From Rossellomorea aquimaris (GTDB lineage: Bacteria; Bacillota; Bacilli; Bacillales; Bacillaceae_B): a DNA stretch of 64,000 nucleotides. This document shows positions 6,933-17,166 of this stretch, in pieces. A program made the position numbers and the translations under genes. The stretch spans positions 62,001 through 126,000 of the forward strand of contig NZ_MINN01000161.1 in the NCBI RefSeq assembly GCF_001877785.1, given 5' to 3'. The notes under the pieces are model-generated. The model was not told the DNA's origin. It did no database searches and worked only from the letters and a program-made list of their open reading frames with translations. Every line of letters starts with the position of its first letter. Position 1 is the stretch's first letter.

Positions 6933-9056
6933 TTGAAAACAAAATTTTTATCCATTCTTTCAATTGGTGCTTTAGCTTTGAGCCTATTTGCACCCGCTTC
7001 AGCAACACCTGCCGCAAAAGCAGCAGCCTCTCCAAATTGGGATGTTGAACGTTACGGGGATCGTGTAGATATTGATGGTGTTTTGAACCGTTTATCCCAA
7101 GATGAAGATTTTCTGAAAAAAGCTGAGGCTGATTTGAAGAAGCAGGCTGAGGGAATTAATTTTGATGGTGAAGAGGGTAACGAATCAAATGAAATTGAAG
7201 ATAGTGACTTTACATATGATGGAGGGACTAAGCTCTTTTTAAATAGGGAGTTAAAATTCAAGGAGTTTACACTACGTAGTGTGGGAGATAATGTTGAGAT
7301 CTGGGTAGCGAATGATTTAAGTTTCCCTGATGATCGGCCCCCTCATGTTGTTACACAGGAGCAGGTGGACAAACTTAAAAATGAATTTGATCAGAAAATC
7401 TATCCAACTGCAACAGAATTCTTTGGGACACCTGATTCTTTAAATGGCTCTCACTCTCCGCTTCCTGAGATGGTTGGACTTCCTGAAGGATACTATGAAA
7501 GTGAAGACGGAAGCGACAAGGTGATCATGCTGGTAGATAACATCAAGGACGATGGCTACTATGATCCGTCTTATCCGTTTTTCGTAGCAGGTTTCTTCTG
7601 GCAGACACTTGAAAACTATATTGACCGGAATATCATTACAATTGATACGAACAGCTGGGAAACACGTTTGGAAAGTACTTTCTACGGAACGACTATCCAC
7701 GAACTTCAGCATTTAATCCACGCTGACAATGATGGAGCAGAAGAAACATGGTTGAATGAAGGGATGTCTACATTCTCTGAGTATCTTGGAGGTTATGGTT
7801 TTGACTCCGGGTCAATCAACTTCTACTTGGATCATCCTGAGAACTCTATTGTAAATTGGGATGAGCATGGAACTGCAGTCACAGGGCCGGAAACGATCGC
7901 CGACTATGGACAAGTCCAATTGTTCACGTCGTATATGTATGAACAGTACGGACAGGAATTTATTCGTGATCTGGCTACGGATGGCGAATCACATGGCATA
8001 GAGAGTGTAAAACATATGCTTGATAAGTATGGTGAAAAAGAAGATTTCACTGAACTTTATCAGAACTTCATCACTGCTTTGGCGATGGATGACGGTAAAG
8101 GTGGAAAATATGACTTTGAATTGATTGATTTAAGAGAACTCCCTGTTGGAGATGGTACCCGCGGGAAGACGGTTGATTATGAAAAAGCTAAAACATATGA
8201 AAAAGAAGGTGTACCGGCTTGGGGCGGCGACTTTAAGGAATTAGATTTCCAGGATAAGATCCGTTCGATTTCATTCGATGGAGTAGATTTCCTTCCATCT
8301 TCTTGGAAATCAGTGGCTGATCCAAAGGGAAGCGATGAGCAAGTTCTGTGGGCCGGCGAAGGGGATGAATTAGATTCAGCGATTATCTTTGAAGCAGATC
8401 TTTCAAATGTTGAAAATGCTACATTAAACTTTGACAACTTCATTGATATTGAAGAAGGTTGGGATTTCGGAGTGGTTCAAGTATCTACAGATAATGGTGG
8501 AACTTGGAATTCGCTTGAAAATGAAAACACCCGCTCCGATGTAGTAGAAGAAGGATACCCTAAAATCAAGGAAAACGTACCTGGTTTCACTGGTCACTTT
8601 GAAGACTGGCAGCAAGAAACCTTTGATCTAAGCGAGTATGCAGGTCAAAAAGTGTTAGTATCTTTCCGCTATTTAACCGACTGGGGCTATAATGATACAG
8701 GCTGGTACGTTGATAACATTGAAATCCCTGAAATCGACTACACGAATGACGGGTCTTCAGTGGATGGATTTAAGTCCCTTGCAGAAGTTAAAGGGGAATA
8801 TGTCAACTACACTGTAACTTTCATTAACGAAAGAGAAGTTGGCAACAAAAAAGGTAAAGAAGTGAAACATAAAGTTGTAACCGTAGATCCGTTCAATGTA
8901 ACAGAGGAAGATGCATTGAATCTTCGCCAACTGTTCCAAAACGGAAAAAACTATATGATCACTTCCTATGCTGCACCAGCATCAAGCAAAGAAACCGTGG
9001 ACTTTACGTATGAAGTCAATTTAAAAGAAAATAAAAAGAAGAAAAACAAACGTTAA
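6933..9056 (+). CDS. Secreted zinc metalloprotease with immune-inhibitor-A-like C-terminal domain
   Basis: The 707-residue precursor starts with a signal peptide (positive MKTK, hydrophobic core, APASATPAAKA). A gluzincin-type site, HELQH at 256-260, has a third ligand glutamate in WLNEGMS (276). This differs from the HEFGHDLG site of true InhA/M6 enzymes and resembles hyicolysin-like families. Residues about 480-600 form a jelly-roll, MAM-like module (GWDFGVVQVSTDNGGTW ... GWYVDNIEIP) typical of immune inhibitor A and choice-of-anchor proteins. It should be an extracellular protease. TTG 6933 follows GGAAGGGAG. It is more AT-rich than its neighbours and stands alone. Confidence 0.75.
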   Translation: MKTKFLSILSIGALALSLFAPASATPAAKAAASPNWDVERYGDRVDIDGVLNRLSQDEDFLKKAEADLKKQAEGINFDGEEGNESNEIEDSDFTYDGGTKLFLNRELKFKEFTLRSVGDNVEIWVANDLSFPDDRPPHVVTQEQVDKLKNEFDQKIYPTATEFFGTPDSLNGSHSPLPEMVGLPEGYYESEDGSDKVIMLVDNIKDDGYYDPSYPFFVAGFFWQTLENYIDRNIITIDTNSWETRLESTFYGTTIHELQHLIHADNDGAEETWLNEGMSTFSEYLGGYGFDSGSINFYLDHPENSIVNWDEHGTAVTGPETIADYGQVQLFTSYMYEQYGQEFIRDLATDGESHGIESVKHMLDKYGEKEDFTELYQNFITALAMDDGKGGKYDFELIDLRELPVGDGTRGKTVDYEKAKTYEKEGVPAWGGDFKELDFQDKIRSISFDGVDFLPSSWKSVADPKGSDEQVLWAGEGDELDSAIIFEADLSNVENATLNFDNFIDIEEGWDFGVVQVSTDNGGTWNSLENENTRSDVVEEGYPKIKENVPGFTGHFEDWQQETFDLSEYAGQKVLVSFRYLTDWGYNDTGWYVDNIEIPEIDYTNDGSSVDGFKSLAEVKGEYVNYTVTFINEREVGNKKGKEVKHKVVTVDPFNVTEEDALNLRQLFQNGKNYMITSYAAPASSKETVDFTYEVNLKENKKKKNKR

Positions 9057-9127
9057 TGATTGAAAACGCCCACCTTTAATAGAACGGGTCGGATTTCGTA
9101 TACTAAAAACTAAATGACAAACCAATC

Positions 9128-9166
9128 AGCAGTCCTATTCGTAATTGAATGAGACTGCTTTTTTTA
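9128..9166 (+). terminator. Intrinsic terminator downstream of the metalloprotease
   Basis: AGCAGTC and GACTGCT enclose a loop of about 18 bases and are followed by TTTTTTT. Confidence 0.7.
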
Positions 9167-9198
9167 TTAATATGTAGGGTTAAATGAGCACTGGATAC

Positions 9199-9386
9199 AT
9201 AAGGGGAGATTTTTCCCTTATCCTGTAGAATCGGGCTAGGTTCGGGGCATATAAGGGAAGTTTTTTCCGTTAAGGGGAGGGATATAGTCCATCTTTATGC
9301 TTTTGGAGTAAATAGGGGAAATGTTTTCTTCTATTTACTCCATATTTCATGCAAATTCCTCAATAAGAGAAATTTCTTCCCTTATT
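9199..9386. repeat. Array R8 of four imperfect palindromes centred about 51-62 bp apart
   Basis: Four dyads share the theme ATAAGGGGA...TCCCTTAT. They lie at 9199-9221, 9251-9272, 9305-9341 (11-bp arms, GGAGTAAATAG/CTATTTACTCC) and 9362-9386. Their centres are about 51, 62 and 51 bp apart. The array occupies the 730-bp gap between the metalloprotease terminator and the kbl promoter. Confidence 0.6.
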
Positions 9387-9629
9387 TTGGACGTTTGTAT
9401 TATCTGCAATATTATATATTTGTGAAAATCGCTTGGGGGATCGGGCTCCAGGGATATTTCGATTTTGATTCTTGCTTCTGGATTTTAGTGTGAGTTACTA
9501 TACGAAAAGCACTGTTCATTTATCTACCTTTAACGGGCCGCTATTGAAAGAGTGCCCCCATATTTTATTTTATGCACTTTTTATCATATATCGGGAACAC
9601 TATACAGGATGATTTCGGTTGAAAAATTT

Positions 9630-9658
9630 TTGTCCATCACGAAAAAACATGTTAAACT
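9630..9658 (+). promoter_or_regulatory. Probable SigA promoter of kbl-tdh
   Basis: TTGTCC (9630-9635) and TAAACT (9653-9658) are separated by 17 bp. A transcript from here would carry a leader of about 125 bases before kbl. Confidence 0.55.
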
Positions 9659-9789
9659 AAAAAGTAGATTAAAAACAAGATAAAATAAAGAAAAATCTGA
9701 TATTTAATGTATTTATGGAGTGGACAATTGTTTATAAAGCGCTTACAAAAATTACGAAAAGAGCTTACATATCAAAGGAGGATATCCAC

Positions 9790-10980
9790 ATGACAAGCAA
9801 AACTCTCGATGCATTTTTGCAGGAAAACCTGGAAGATCTGAAAGCCCGCGGTTTATACAATGAAATCGATCCGTTAGAAGGTGCGAACGGACCTGTCATC
9901 ACCATCAAAGGAAAGAAACTCGTGAACCTTTCCTCCAATAACTACCTTGGTCTTGCGACAGACGAGCGCCTGAAAAAGGTAGCGATCGAAGCGGTCAAAG
10001 AATACGGCGTCGGTGCCGGTGCTGTCCGCACGATCAACGGTACGCTTGATTTGCACGTGAAGCTTGAGGAAAAACTTGCCCAGTTCAAGGGAACTGAAGC
10101 GGCAATCGCGTATCAATCAGGCTTCAACTGTAATATGGCGGCGATTTCAGCGGTCATGGATAAAAACGATGCCATCCTTTCTGACGAGCTGAACCACGCT
10201 TCGATCATCGACGGCTGCCGTCTTTCAAAAGCGAAGATCATCCGTTTCAATCACTCTGACATGGAAGATCTCCGCGCTAAGGCGAAGGAAGCGAAGGAAT
10301 CCGGCCAATACAATAAAATCATGATCATTACAGACGGTGTGTTCTCGATGGACGGAGACGTATGTAAGCTTCCTGAAATCGTCGAGATCGCGGAAGAGTT
10401 CGACATGATGACATATGTGGATGATGCCCACGGTTCAGGTGTCCTTGGAAAAGGTGCCGGAACAGTGAAGCACTTCGGTTTGCAGGATAAGGTCGACTTC
10501 CAGATGGGTACCCTTTCAAAAGCGATCGGGGTAGTCGGAGGATATGTCGCAGGAACACAGAACCTGATCGACTGGCTGAAAGTCCGCTCCCGTCCATTCC
10601 TGTTCTCGACTTCCCTGACGCCGGCTGACGTGACGGCTTGTACAGAAGCGCTCGACATTCTCATGAACAGCACGGAACTTCAGGACAAGATGTGGGAAAA
10701 CAGTGCTTACTTGAAAGAAAACCTTGAGAAACTCGGTTTTGATATCGGTAAAAGTGAAACACCGATCACACCGGTCATCATCGGTGAGGAGCAGGCGACA
10801 CAGGACTTCAGTAAGCGCCTGTACGAAGAAGGCGTTTATGCGAAATCAATCGTATTCCCTACTGTACCAAGAGGAACGGGACGCGTAAGAAACATGCCGT
10901 CAGCAGCTCACACGAAAGAGATGCTTGATCAGGCGATTGCGGCATATGAAAAAGTCGGCAAAGACCTTGGAATTATCTAA
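9790..10980 (+). CDS. kbl: Glycine C-acetyltransferase (2-amino-3-ketobutyrate CoA ligase)
   Basis: This PLP enzyme of the alpha-oxoamine synthase family cleaves 2-amino-3-oxobutyrate with CoA to glycine and acetyl-CoA, the second step of threonine catabolism. The 396 aa contain the family core: [29 protein letters not shown] at 211-220, and the PLP lysine K244 in TLSKAIG. It starts at ATG 9790, 9 bases after AAAGGAGG. Threonine dehydrogenase follows 87 bp downstream, so the two genes form the complete pathway. Confidence 0.95.
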   Translation: MTSKTLDAFLQENLEDLKARGLYNEIDPLEGANGPVITIKGKKLVNLSSNNYLGLATDERLKKVAIEAVKEYGVGAGAVRTINGTLDLHVKLEEKLAQFKGTEAAIAYQSGFNCNMAAISAVMDKNDAILSDELNHASIIDGCRLSKAKIIRFNHSDMEDLRAKAKEAKESGQYNKIMIITDGVFSMDGDVCKLPEIVEIAEEFDMMTYVDDAHGSGVLGKGAGTVKHFGLQDKVDFQMGTLSKAIGVVGGYVAGTQNLIDWLKVRSRPFLFSTSLTPADVTACTEALDILMNSTELQDKMWENSAYLKENLEKLGFDIGKSETPITPVIIGEEQATQDFSKRLYEEGVYAKSIVFPTVPRGTGRVRNMPSAAHTKEMLDQAIAAYEKVGKDLGII

Positions 10981-11003
10981 ACCACACATTTACTATAGAG
11001 TGC

Positions 11004-11048
11004 CTTGGCGGATGGACGGGTTTCCCGTCCGCCGGCCATGCGCTTTTT
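11004..11048 (+). terminator. GC-rich hairpin between kbl and tdh
   Basis: GGCGGAtGGACGGG-TTT-CCCGTCCGCC forms a strong stem. A run of seven T follows, but only about 11 bases later, and tdh starts 20 bases after that. It may attenuate or stabilise the message rather than end it. Confidence 0.5.
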
Positions 11049-11067
11049 TTGCAGGAGGACATAATAA

Positions 11068-12009
11068 ATGAAAAAGATCTTACTAACAGGAGCATTGGGC
11101 CAAATCGGTTCTGAGCTTACGGCAAAGCTTAGAAGCGTGTATGGCTCGGATAATGTCATCGCAACTGATATCCGTGAAACCGACAGCCATGTGGTCCACA
11201 ACGGTCCATTCGAAAAGCTGGACGTGACGGATGCAGAGAAGATGTTCGATATCGCCAAAAAGAATAACGTCGACACCATCATTCACCTGGCTGCGCTTTT
11301 ATCGGCAACGGCTGAAAAGAAACCTCTCCTTGCGTGGAACCTGAATATGGGCGGATTGGTGAATGCACTTGAAACAGCAAGGGAATTGGACTGCCAGTTC
11401 TTTACGCCAAGCTCAATCGGTGCTTTCGGCCCGTCTACTCCGAAAAACTCGACGCCTCAGGATACGATCATGCGTCCTACGACGATGTACGGAGTGAATA
11501 AAGTATCGGGGGAACTCCTTTCCGACTACTACTTCCAGAAGTTCGGCGTCGACACAAGAGGGCTGCGCTTCCCGGGATTGATTTCATATGAAACGATGCC
11601 TGGCGGCGGGACGACTGATTACGCTGTGGAAATTTATTACGAGGCAATCAAGAACAATGCCTACACTTCCTACATAGGTGAAGGAACGCATATGGACATG
11701 ATGTACATGCCGGATGCCCTTCAGGCGATCATCGACCTGATGGAAGCCGATCCATCCAAGCTTGACCACCGCAATTCCTTCAACGTATCTGCGATGAGCA
11801 TCGCACCTGAAGATGCAGCGGCAGCAATCCGCGTTCACCAGCCGGACTTCAAGCTCGACTATGACGTCGATCCAGTCCGTCAAGCAATCGCCGAAAGCTG
11901 GCCGGATGCCATCGACTCAAGTGCTGCAAAAGCCGAGTGGGGCTTCAAAGCAAACTTCGACCTGGCCAAGATGACAGCAGATATGCTGGATAAACTAAAA
12001 ACGAAATGA
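11068..12009 (+). CDS. tdh: L-threonine 3-dehydrogenase, short-chain (epimerase-type) family
   Basis: The 313-residue NAD-dependent enzyme oxidises threonine to 2-amino-3-oxobutyrate, the substrate of the adjacent Kbl. It belongs to the extended-SDR (GalE-like) threonine dehydrogenases rather than the zinc MDR type. It shows GALGQIG at 8-14, PSSIGAFGP at 114-122, and the catalytic Y141-x-x-x-K145 in YGVNK. The start is ATG 11068 after GCAGGAGGA. Linkage to kbl supports the specific assignment. Confidence 0.92.
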   Translation: MKKILLTGALGQIGSELTAKLRSVYGSDNVIATDIRETDSHVVHNGPFEKLDVTDAEKMFDIAKKNNVDTIIHLAALLSATAEKKPLLAWNLNMGGLVNALETARELDCQFFTPSSIGAFGPSTPKNSTPQDTIMRPTTMYGVNKVSGELLSDYYFQKFGVDTRGLRFPGLISYETMPGGGTTDYAVEIYYEAIKNNAYTSYIGEGTHMDMMYMPDALQAIIDLMEADPSKLDHRNSFNVSAMSIAPEDAAAAIRVHQPDFKLDYDVDPVRQAIAESWPDAIDSSAAKAEWGFKANFDLAKMTADMLDKLKTK

Positions 12010-12017
12010 TGACAAAT

Positions 12018-12052
12018 TTGATCACCTTCAATCGAGAGGTGGTCAATTTTTT
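12018..12052 (+). terminator. Intrinsic terminator of kbl-tdh
   Basis: TTGATCACCT and AGGTGGTCAA flank a 9-base loop and are followed by TTTTTTG. Confidence 0.85.
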
Positions 12053-12137
12053 GTTTAGGTTCATTTTCCTATTTGTAAATTCGACAGAATTATAGAATAA
12101 TAAAGCTATAATAAGTAAAAGATCGGCAGGTGGGGTC

Positions 12138-13409
12138 ATGAAAGAGAAATCGGGACTAGTCAAAAATCATACATCCAATCGTCTTGCGGCCATGACGGGC
12201 CTCTTGTTCATACTCCAAGTCTTCACTGTCCTGCTTTTTGAGGGCCCGTGGGATATCGTCATCTCCCTCATCATCATGGTGGGCGGAGGATTCTTCCTAC
12301 TAAACATGAAGAAGAAATCAGCGGCTCTCTTCACAGAATATCTTGAGCTGATAGAAGAAAAAAACCAATTATCCACCCTGCTCCACTCACTTCCTGATTT
12401 CGTCTGCTTCAAAGACGGAGAGGGGCGCTGGCTCAAAGTGAACCAATTCGGCCGGCAGCTCTATAATCTGGAGGATATCGATTATATCGGGAAAACAGAC
12501 CGCGAACTGGGTGAGCTTGTCCCATTTTTTAGAGACGCATTCAACTATTGTGTTGATTCGGATGAAGAATCATGGCAGGCGGGTGATGTGACGAGGTGCG
12601 AAGAAGGATTTTATTTGCCGAATGGTGAATTCAAGACCTTCGATGTCATCAAAGTACCCCTTTTTTATGAGGATGGCAGCCGGAAAGGCCTGGTCATCAT
12701 AGGACGGGATATTTCCCAGCAGAAAATGGCCGAGGAAATGCTTTTAAGAAAAGAAAAGCTTTCTGTGGTAGGGGAACTCGCTGCAGGCATCGCCCATGAA
12801 ATCCGCAATCCTCTCACAAGCATCAAAGGCTTCATCCAGCTGCTTGAAGAAAACGAACACGTTTCCGAAAGTTATCTTTCAGTCATGTCTTCAGAGATGG
12901 ACCGCATCAACCAAATCGTAGGGGAACTGCTGATCTTATCCAAACCGCAAATGAGGGAATTCACTCCATTCGATCTGCGGGAAGTCCTTGAATATATCAC
13001 CAAAGTGATGGGGCATGAAGCACTTCTGAAAGGCATCACTATCCATGAAAACAGTCCGGATACACCCATGAAAGTGTACGGGGACAAAAACCAGATCATC
13101 CAGGTGCTGATCAATATCGTGAAAAATGCCATCGACTCCATGGACGAAGGCGATATTACGATGGATTGTAAAATAGAAGATAAGCATATCAAGATTTCCG
13201 TGGCCGACCAGGGTACAGGTATACCGCCTGAACGTCTGAAACGCCTCGGCGAACCGTTCTTCACCCTCAAAGAAAAAGGGATGGGGCTCGGGCTCACCGT
13301 CAGCCAGAAAATCCTCGAGGACCACAAAGGCTGCCTTCATATCGAGTCGGAACTGGGTAAGGGGACGACGGTGGATGTGCTGCTTCCTAGGTATACGGGT
13401 GAGGAATAA
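12138..13409 (+). CDS. PAS-domain sensor histidine kinase, sporulation-kinase-like
   Basis: The 423 aa start with two transmembrane helices (about 19-35 and 39-56). A PAS domain (about 80-195; FVCFKDGEGRWLKVN ... IIGRDIS) follows, then HisKA with phospho-acceptor H220 in AGIAHEIRNPLTSIKGF and a HATPase with N-box NIVKNAIDS and GMGLGL. No response regulator is adjacent. Such orphan PAS kinases in Bacillaceae are typically phosphorelay (Spo0F-directed) kinases of the KinA-E group, which is an inference here. The ATG lies after GGCAGGTGGGG. Confidence 0.85.
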   Translation: MKEKSGLVKNHTSNRLAAMTGLLFILQVFTVLLFEGPWDIVISLIIMVGGGFFLLNMKKKSAALFTEYLELIEEKNQLSTLLHSLPDFVCFKDGEGRWLKVNQFGRQLYNLEDIDYIGKTDRELGELVPFFRDAFNYCVDSDEESWQAGDVTRCEEGFYLPNGEFKTFDVIKVPLFYEDGSRKGLVIIGRDISQQKMAEEMLLRKEKLSVVGELAAGIAHEIRNPLTSIKGFIQLLEENEHVSESYLSVMSSEMDRINQIVGELLILSKPQMREFTPFDLREVLEYITKVMGHEALLKGITIHENSPDTPMKVYGDKNQIIQVLINIVKNAIDSMDEGDITMDCKIEDKHIKISVADQGTGIPPERLKRLGEPFFTLKEKGMGLGLTVSQKILEDHKGCLHIESELGKGTTVDVLLPRYTGEE

Positions 13410-13443
13410 AAAGCAATTCGTTAAATTATATATAATACCAAAA

Positions 13444-13479
13444 TGCACGTGAATTTTAGTTGAAATTCCGTGCTTTTTT
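13444..13479 (+). terminator. Intrinsic terminator of the kinase gene
   Basis: TGCACG...CGTGC, with an internal AATTTTAGTTGAAATT extension, is followed by TTTTTTA. Confidence 0.75.
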
Positions 13480-13566
13480 ATTAGGAGTCACCTGATTGAA
13501 ATTGGATATTTATGTTAATATGTTAGAGTGAGATTTTAACTCTATCAAATTTGCCGGGGTGTTACT

Positions 13567-15184
13567 GTGGAAAATAAATTTATAAGGGGAACGTTCTTTT
13601 TGACCGCGTCCACCCTTATATCCAAGGTTTTGGGGTTTCTTTATATAATACCCTTCACTGCACTGGTGGGGACACAGGGATACGCCTTGTACAAGTATGC
13701 ATACAGCCCGTATACCATTTTGTTAAGCATTTCGACAATAGGTCTGCCGCTTGCTGTATCAAAATTCGTTTCGAAATACAATGAACTGGGAAACTATCGG
13801 GTGGGCTTGACACTATTAAGATATGGCATGTACTTTATGATCATAAGCGGGATCGTATCTTTTGCGGTATTATATCTGTCTGCTCCATTTCTCGCAGGAT
13901 TCGTCATTGATCCGAGTGATCAAACGGGTAATTCTGTGGAGGATGTCGAGTTTGTGATCCAGCTTGTCAGCTTTGCTTTATTAATCATACCCGTGATGAG
14001 TATTTTTCGTGGATATTTTCAGGGGAGTCAATCGATGGGGCCTTCAGCTGTCAGTACCGTCATTGAGCAGATAGTGCGGATTGCCTTTATCCTTGGCAGG
14101 TGCTTATATCGTCATTCACATGCTTGGTGGATCTCTTAAAAATGCAGTCGGAATCGCGACCTTTGCTGCATTTATCGGGGGGCTGGCAGGGTTCTTTGTT
14201 TTGCTTTTATACTTTTATAAACGGAGGCACTTGATAAAGAAGCAGCGGGATCAAAGCCCCAATAATATGGATCTCGAAATCGCATCTATTTTTAAGGAAC
14301 TGCTTGGATATGCCTTTCCCTTTGTAGTGGCGGGCCTCGCTATACCGATCTATCAGAATATCGATACCTTCACCATAAACCCGATCTTTCAATCGATAGG
14401 GTACACATTACATGATTCAGAAACCGTTAATTCAGTCATCGGTTTAGCTCAAATACTCGTAATGGTCCCTGTGTCACTGGCGACAGCTTTTGGTATGTCG
14501 TTAATACCGGGTGTAACGTCTGCCTATACAAGCGGAAGAATGACAGAAGTGAAAAATAGAATCCATCAAAGCATCCAGCTCCTGATGTTCTTCACTTTAC
14601 CGGCGGCCATGGGTCTGTGTATTCTGGGAAAATCCGTCTATCTGATTGTGTTTGGACTGCAGAACAGCCCGGATCTGGGCGGGGGGATCCTGCAGTGGTA
14701 TTCTTTAGCAGCCATAGTTTTCGCACTGTTTACAGTCTCGGCTGCCGTCATGCAGGGGATAAACAAGCAGAAGACATTAATCACCGGGGTCTTATTGGGG
14801 GTCATTCTTAAAATCGTTTTGAATTATTTATTATCCCCTTACTTAGGTGAAACTGGTCCGATCCTGGCAACCTACATTGGATTCTCTGTATCCATACTCT
14901 ACAATGTCTTCGTTATCAAAAAAGCGATCCGGCTCGACATCCTGCCCATGCTAAAGACACTGCGATCAGTATTCCTGCTTGTAATCGCCATGTCACTCAC
15001 AGTCTGGCTGGTCAAGTACATGGCCGGCAGCCTGCTGCCCGAAACACTGAGTATCTATTACCGTGCACTGATTACTTCGATTCTGGGGATCACTACAGGG
15101 ATAATTGTTTATCTTGGCATAGGTTCGAGATTATCCTTAGTAAAAGAGTATTTGAGTTCTAGGAAAGTGAAAGATGGGTCTTGA
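13567..15184 (+). pseudogene. SpoVB/MATE-type polysaccharide flippase gene split by a frameshift
   Basis: A 5' part (13567-14139) and a 3' part (in frame from before 14081 to 15184) encode one MOP-superfamily flippase of roughly 540 aa with many membrane helices. The first part has FIRGTFFLTASTLISKVLGF and the second EYLSSRKVKDGS. The frames switch near 14093-14100: ...RIAFIL runs into RCLYRHS, while the other frame gives LAGAYIVIHMLGG. Deleting one G from TTGGCAGG restores ...FILAGAYIVIH. Members translocate lipid-linked polysaccharide precursors; SpoVB acts in spore cortex synthesis. This is either a true one-base insertion or a sequencing error. The start is GTG 13567. Confidence 0.8.
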
Positions 15185-15236
15185 TTATTGAGAATTATGT
15201 TGATGAAGGATTTGGCACGTTAAACATATAGTTTCC

Positions 15237-15463
15237 AGCAGTTGATTGTAGTGGAAGACGAAGACTCCTATCAGAAAAGCGGAAGGGCTTTGCTCAGAGG
15301 CGTGTGGCATAAGACGAATCGGCCACGAAGGCGTTCTTTGCCTTCTTGGTCGGTTTGGCTTATGACATGTGCCTCTAAGCCCTGCAGCTAGACAATAAAA
15401 GCCAAGGCCGAGGCTCACGGGCTACCCGCGGAAAGCGAAGTCTTCCACGGAAATCAACTGCGG
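15237..15463 (+). repeat. Family B dispersed repeat, copy B1 (long form)
   Basis: The ends are GCAGTTGATT and AATCAACTGC. The body has the family blocks AGTGGAAGACGAAGACTCC at the left, GCGGAAAGCGAAGTCTTCC at the right, and an inner GCTTTGCTCAGAGGCGTGTG segment. It fills the gap between the flippase gene and the yjiH terminator. Confidence 0.8.
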
Positions 15464-15504
15464 TATATCAAGACATATCAAAAGGTATACGAGAAGTTAA
15501 ATTA

Positions 15505-15540
15505 AAAAACCAGGTCCCCATAAAAAAGAACCTGGTTTTA
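15505..15540 (-). terminator. Intrinsic terminator of the yjiH-family gene
   Basis: On the minus strand AAAACCAGGTTC...GGACCTGGTTTT is followed by TTAATTT. It is roughly symmetric and could also stop rightward transcription. Confidence 0.7.
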
Positions 15541-15552
15541 AACTCTCTAAAA

Positions 15553-16911
15553 TTAAAATAGAATATGTGCGATACCCACAATCACAAACAACGTCAAGAA
15601 TGTACGCTGCAGGAAGATGATCACAAGGTCCTTGAAATCCACCGGAATCTTCGAACCAAGCAATAATCCCCCAACCTCAGACATGTAAATGAGCTGTGTC
15701 ACTGACAGGGAAGCGATGACAAAACGTGTCAATTCACTCTCGATTCCGCCGCCAAAGATGGCAGGAAGGAACATATCGGCAAATCCGACAAGGATCGATT
15801 TGGATGCTTCCGTTGCCTCTGGAACCTGAAGAAGCTCCAACAACGGGATGAATGGCATGCCGATCCATTCGAAGAACGGGGTGTTTTCCGCAACGATCAG
15901 CGCGGTTGTACCAATCGCCATGACGATCGGAGCCACACCCATCCACATATCAAGTACATTCTTCATACCGTCGGCAAAGAATTTTGATACGCTGTTGTTG
16001 TTCTTTGCCTGCACAAGTGCAGACTCGTAACCGTAACCGAAACGCGAGTATCCTTCAGGAATGACCTCCATCGTGTCTTTTCCTTCCTGGCCGTTATAAT
16101 ACGTATCCGGTTTGCGGGATAAAGGCGGGATGCGCGGCAGGATGATCGCAGCAATCAAGCCGGATGCTGCCACCGTCAGGTAGAACGGGATGAAATAATC
16201 CCCAAGCCCAACCTCGGAAATGACGACTAAGCTGAACGTAATCGAAACAACGGAGAACGTCGTACCGATGATGGCCGCTTCTTTCTTCGTATAATATCCT
16301 TCTTCATACTGCTTGTTCGTCAATAGGACACCGATCGTCCCGTCACCCAGCCAAGAAGCCAGACAGTCGATTGAAGAACGCCCCGGTAATCCGAACAGCG
16401 GTCTCATGACCTTTGTGAGCAGTGCCCCGAATAATTCCAGTAGGCCGAAATTCAATAATAATGGCAGGAACAGCCCTGCAAATAAAAAGACGGAAAATAA
16501 AATCGTGAGAAGTCCTTCAGAATTCAGAAGAAGTCCTCCGGTCGCATCGGACCATACCCATTCAGGCCCGATTTTGAAAAGAGTCATGACTGCATAAACG
16601 GCACCCAATACCCTTACGACTACCCAAACGGCCGGTACGTTGAAAAGATTATAGAAAAATGGCGATTTCTTGATTGCTTCCGGCTGGGCTGCTTTCGTGA
16701 TGAATGTCCCGATCACGGTCAACACAATCAGGCCGGTCATGATCGCCGGAACTAACGTACCGATACTGTCCTGAAGCCATCCTGATAAAATGGCGATTGG
16801 AATCGTGATCCCGTCCTCTTGCGGAATCGGAATGATGAATAGAAAAATTCCTATCAATGAAGGAATGATAAATCGTAAATGACTGGTTAATGTAAAACGT
16901 TTCTGGTTCAT
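15553..16911 (-). CDS. YjiH-family (nucleoside-recognition/Gate domain) membrane protein
   Basis: The 452-residue polytopic protein has about ten hydrophobic segments. The Gate-type core LPGRSSIDCLASWLGDGTIGVLLTNKQYEEGYYTKKEAAII lies near residues 188-228, and a second half repeats the pattern (LVGFADMFLPAIFGGGIES). YjiH proteins are predicted transporters of unknown substrate. ATG 16911 follows AGAGGTGA; an upstream in-frame ATG lacks a ribosome site. It lies just downstream of the AtoE gene on the same strand. Confidence 0.8.
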   Translation of the reverse strand: MNQKRFTLTSHLRFIIPSLIGIFLFIIPIPQEDGITIPIAILSGWLQDSIGTLVPAIMTGLIVLTVIGTFITKAAQPEAIKKSPFFYNLFNVPAVWVVVRVLGAVYAVMTLFKIGPEWVWSDATGGLLLNSEGLLTILFSVFLFAGLFLPLLLNFGLLELFGALLTKVMRPLFGLPGRSSIDCLASWLGDGTIGVLLTNKQYEEGYYTKKEAAIIGTTFSVVSITFSLVVISEVGLGDYFIPFYLTVAASGLIAAIILPRIPPLSRKPDTYYNGQEGKDTMEVIPEGYSRFGYGYESALVQAKNNNSVSKFFADGMKNVLDMWMGVAPIVMAIGTTALIVAENTPFFEWIGMPFIPLLELLQVPEATEASKSILVGFADMFLPAIFGGGIESELTRFVIASLSVTQLIYMSEVGGLLLGSKIPVDFKDLVIIFLQRTFLTLFVIVGIAHILF

Positions 16912-17130
16912 GGATTCACCTCTGATGATCATTTGCTGGAATGAAACATTATTCATTTTAGTGTATACATATAAGTTTGTCCAGATGGAAATTCATGCCT
17001 TGGTCACTGGATGCTGCATATGAGCAGGTTAATAGCTGAAGAAAACCATCTTTATTATTCGACACAATCCGATATTTACCCTATCTTTTTTCGTAATAAA
17101 CCGACTGGTTACTAATACCAATCATGAAGC

Positions 17131-17161
17131 CGGGCCGCTCTTATTTCAAAAGCCGGCCCGA
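17131..17161 (-). terminator. Hairpin after the atoE-type gene
   Basis: CGGGCCG and CGGCCCG arms enclose a loop of about 17 bases just past the stop codon. No U-run follows, so termination here is uncertain. Confidence 0.45.
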
Positions 17162-17166
17162 TTGAT

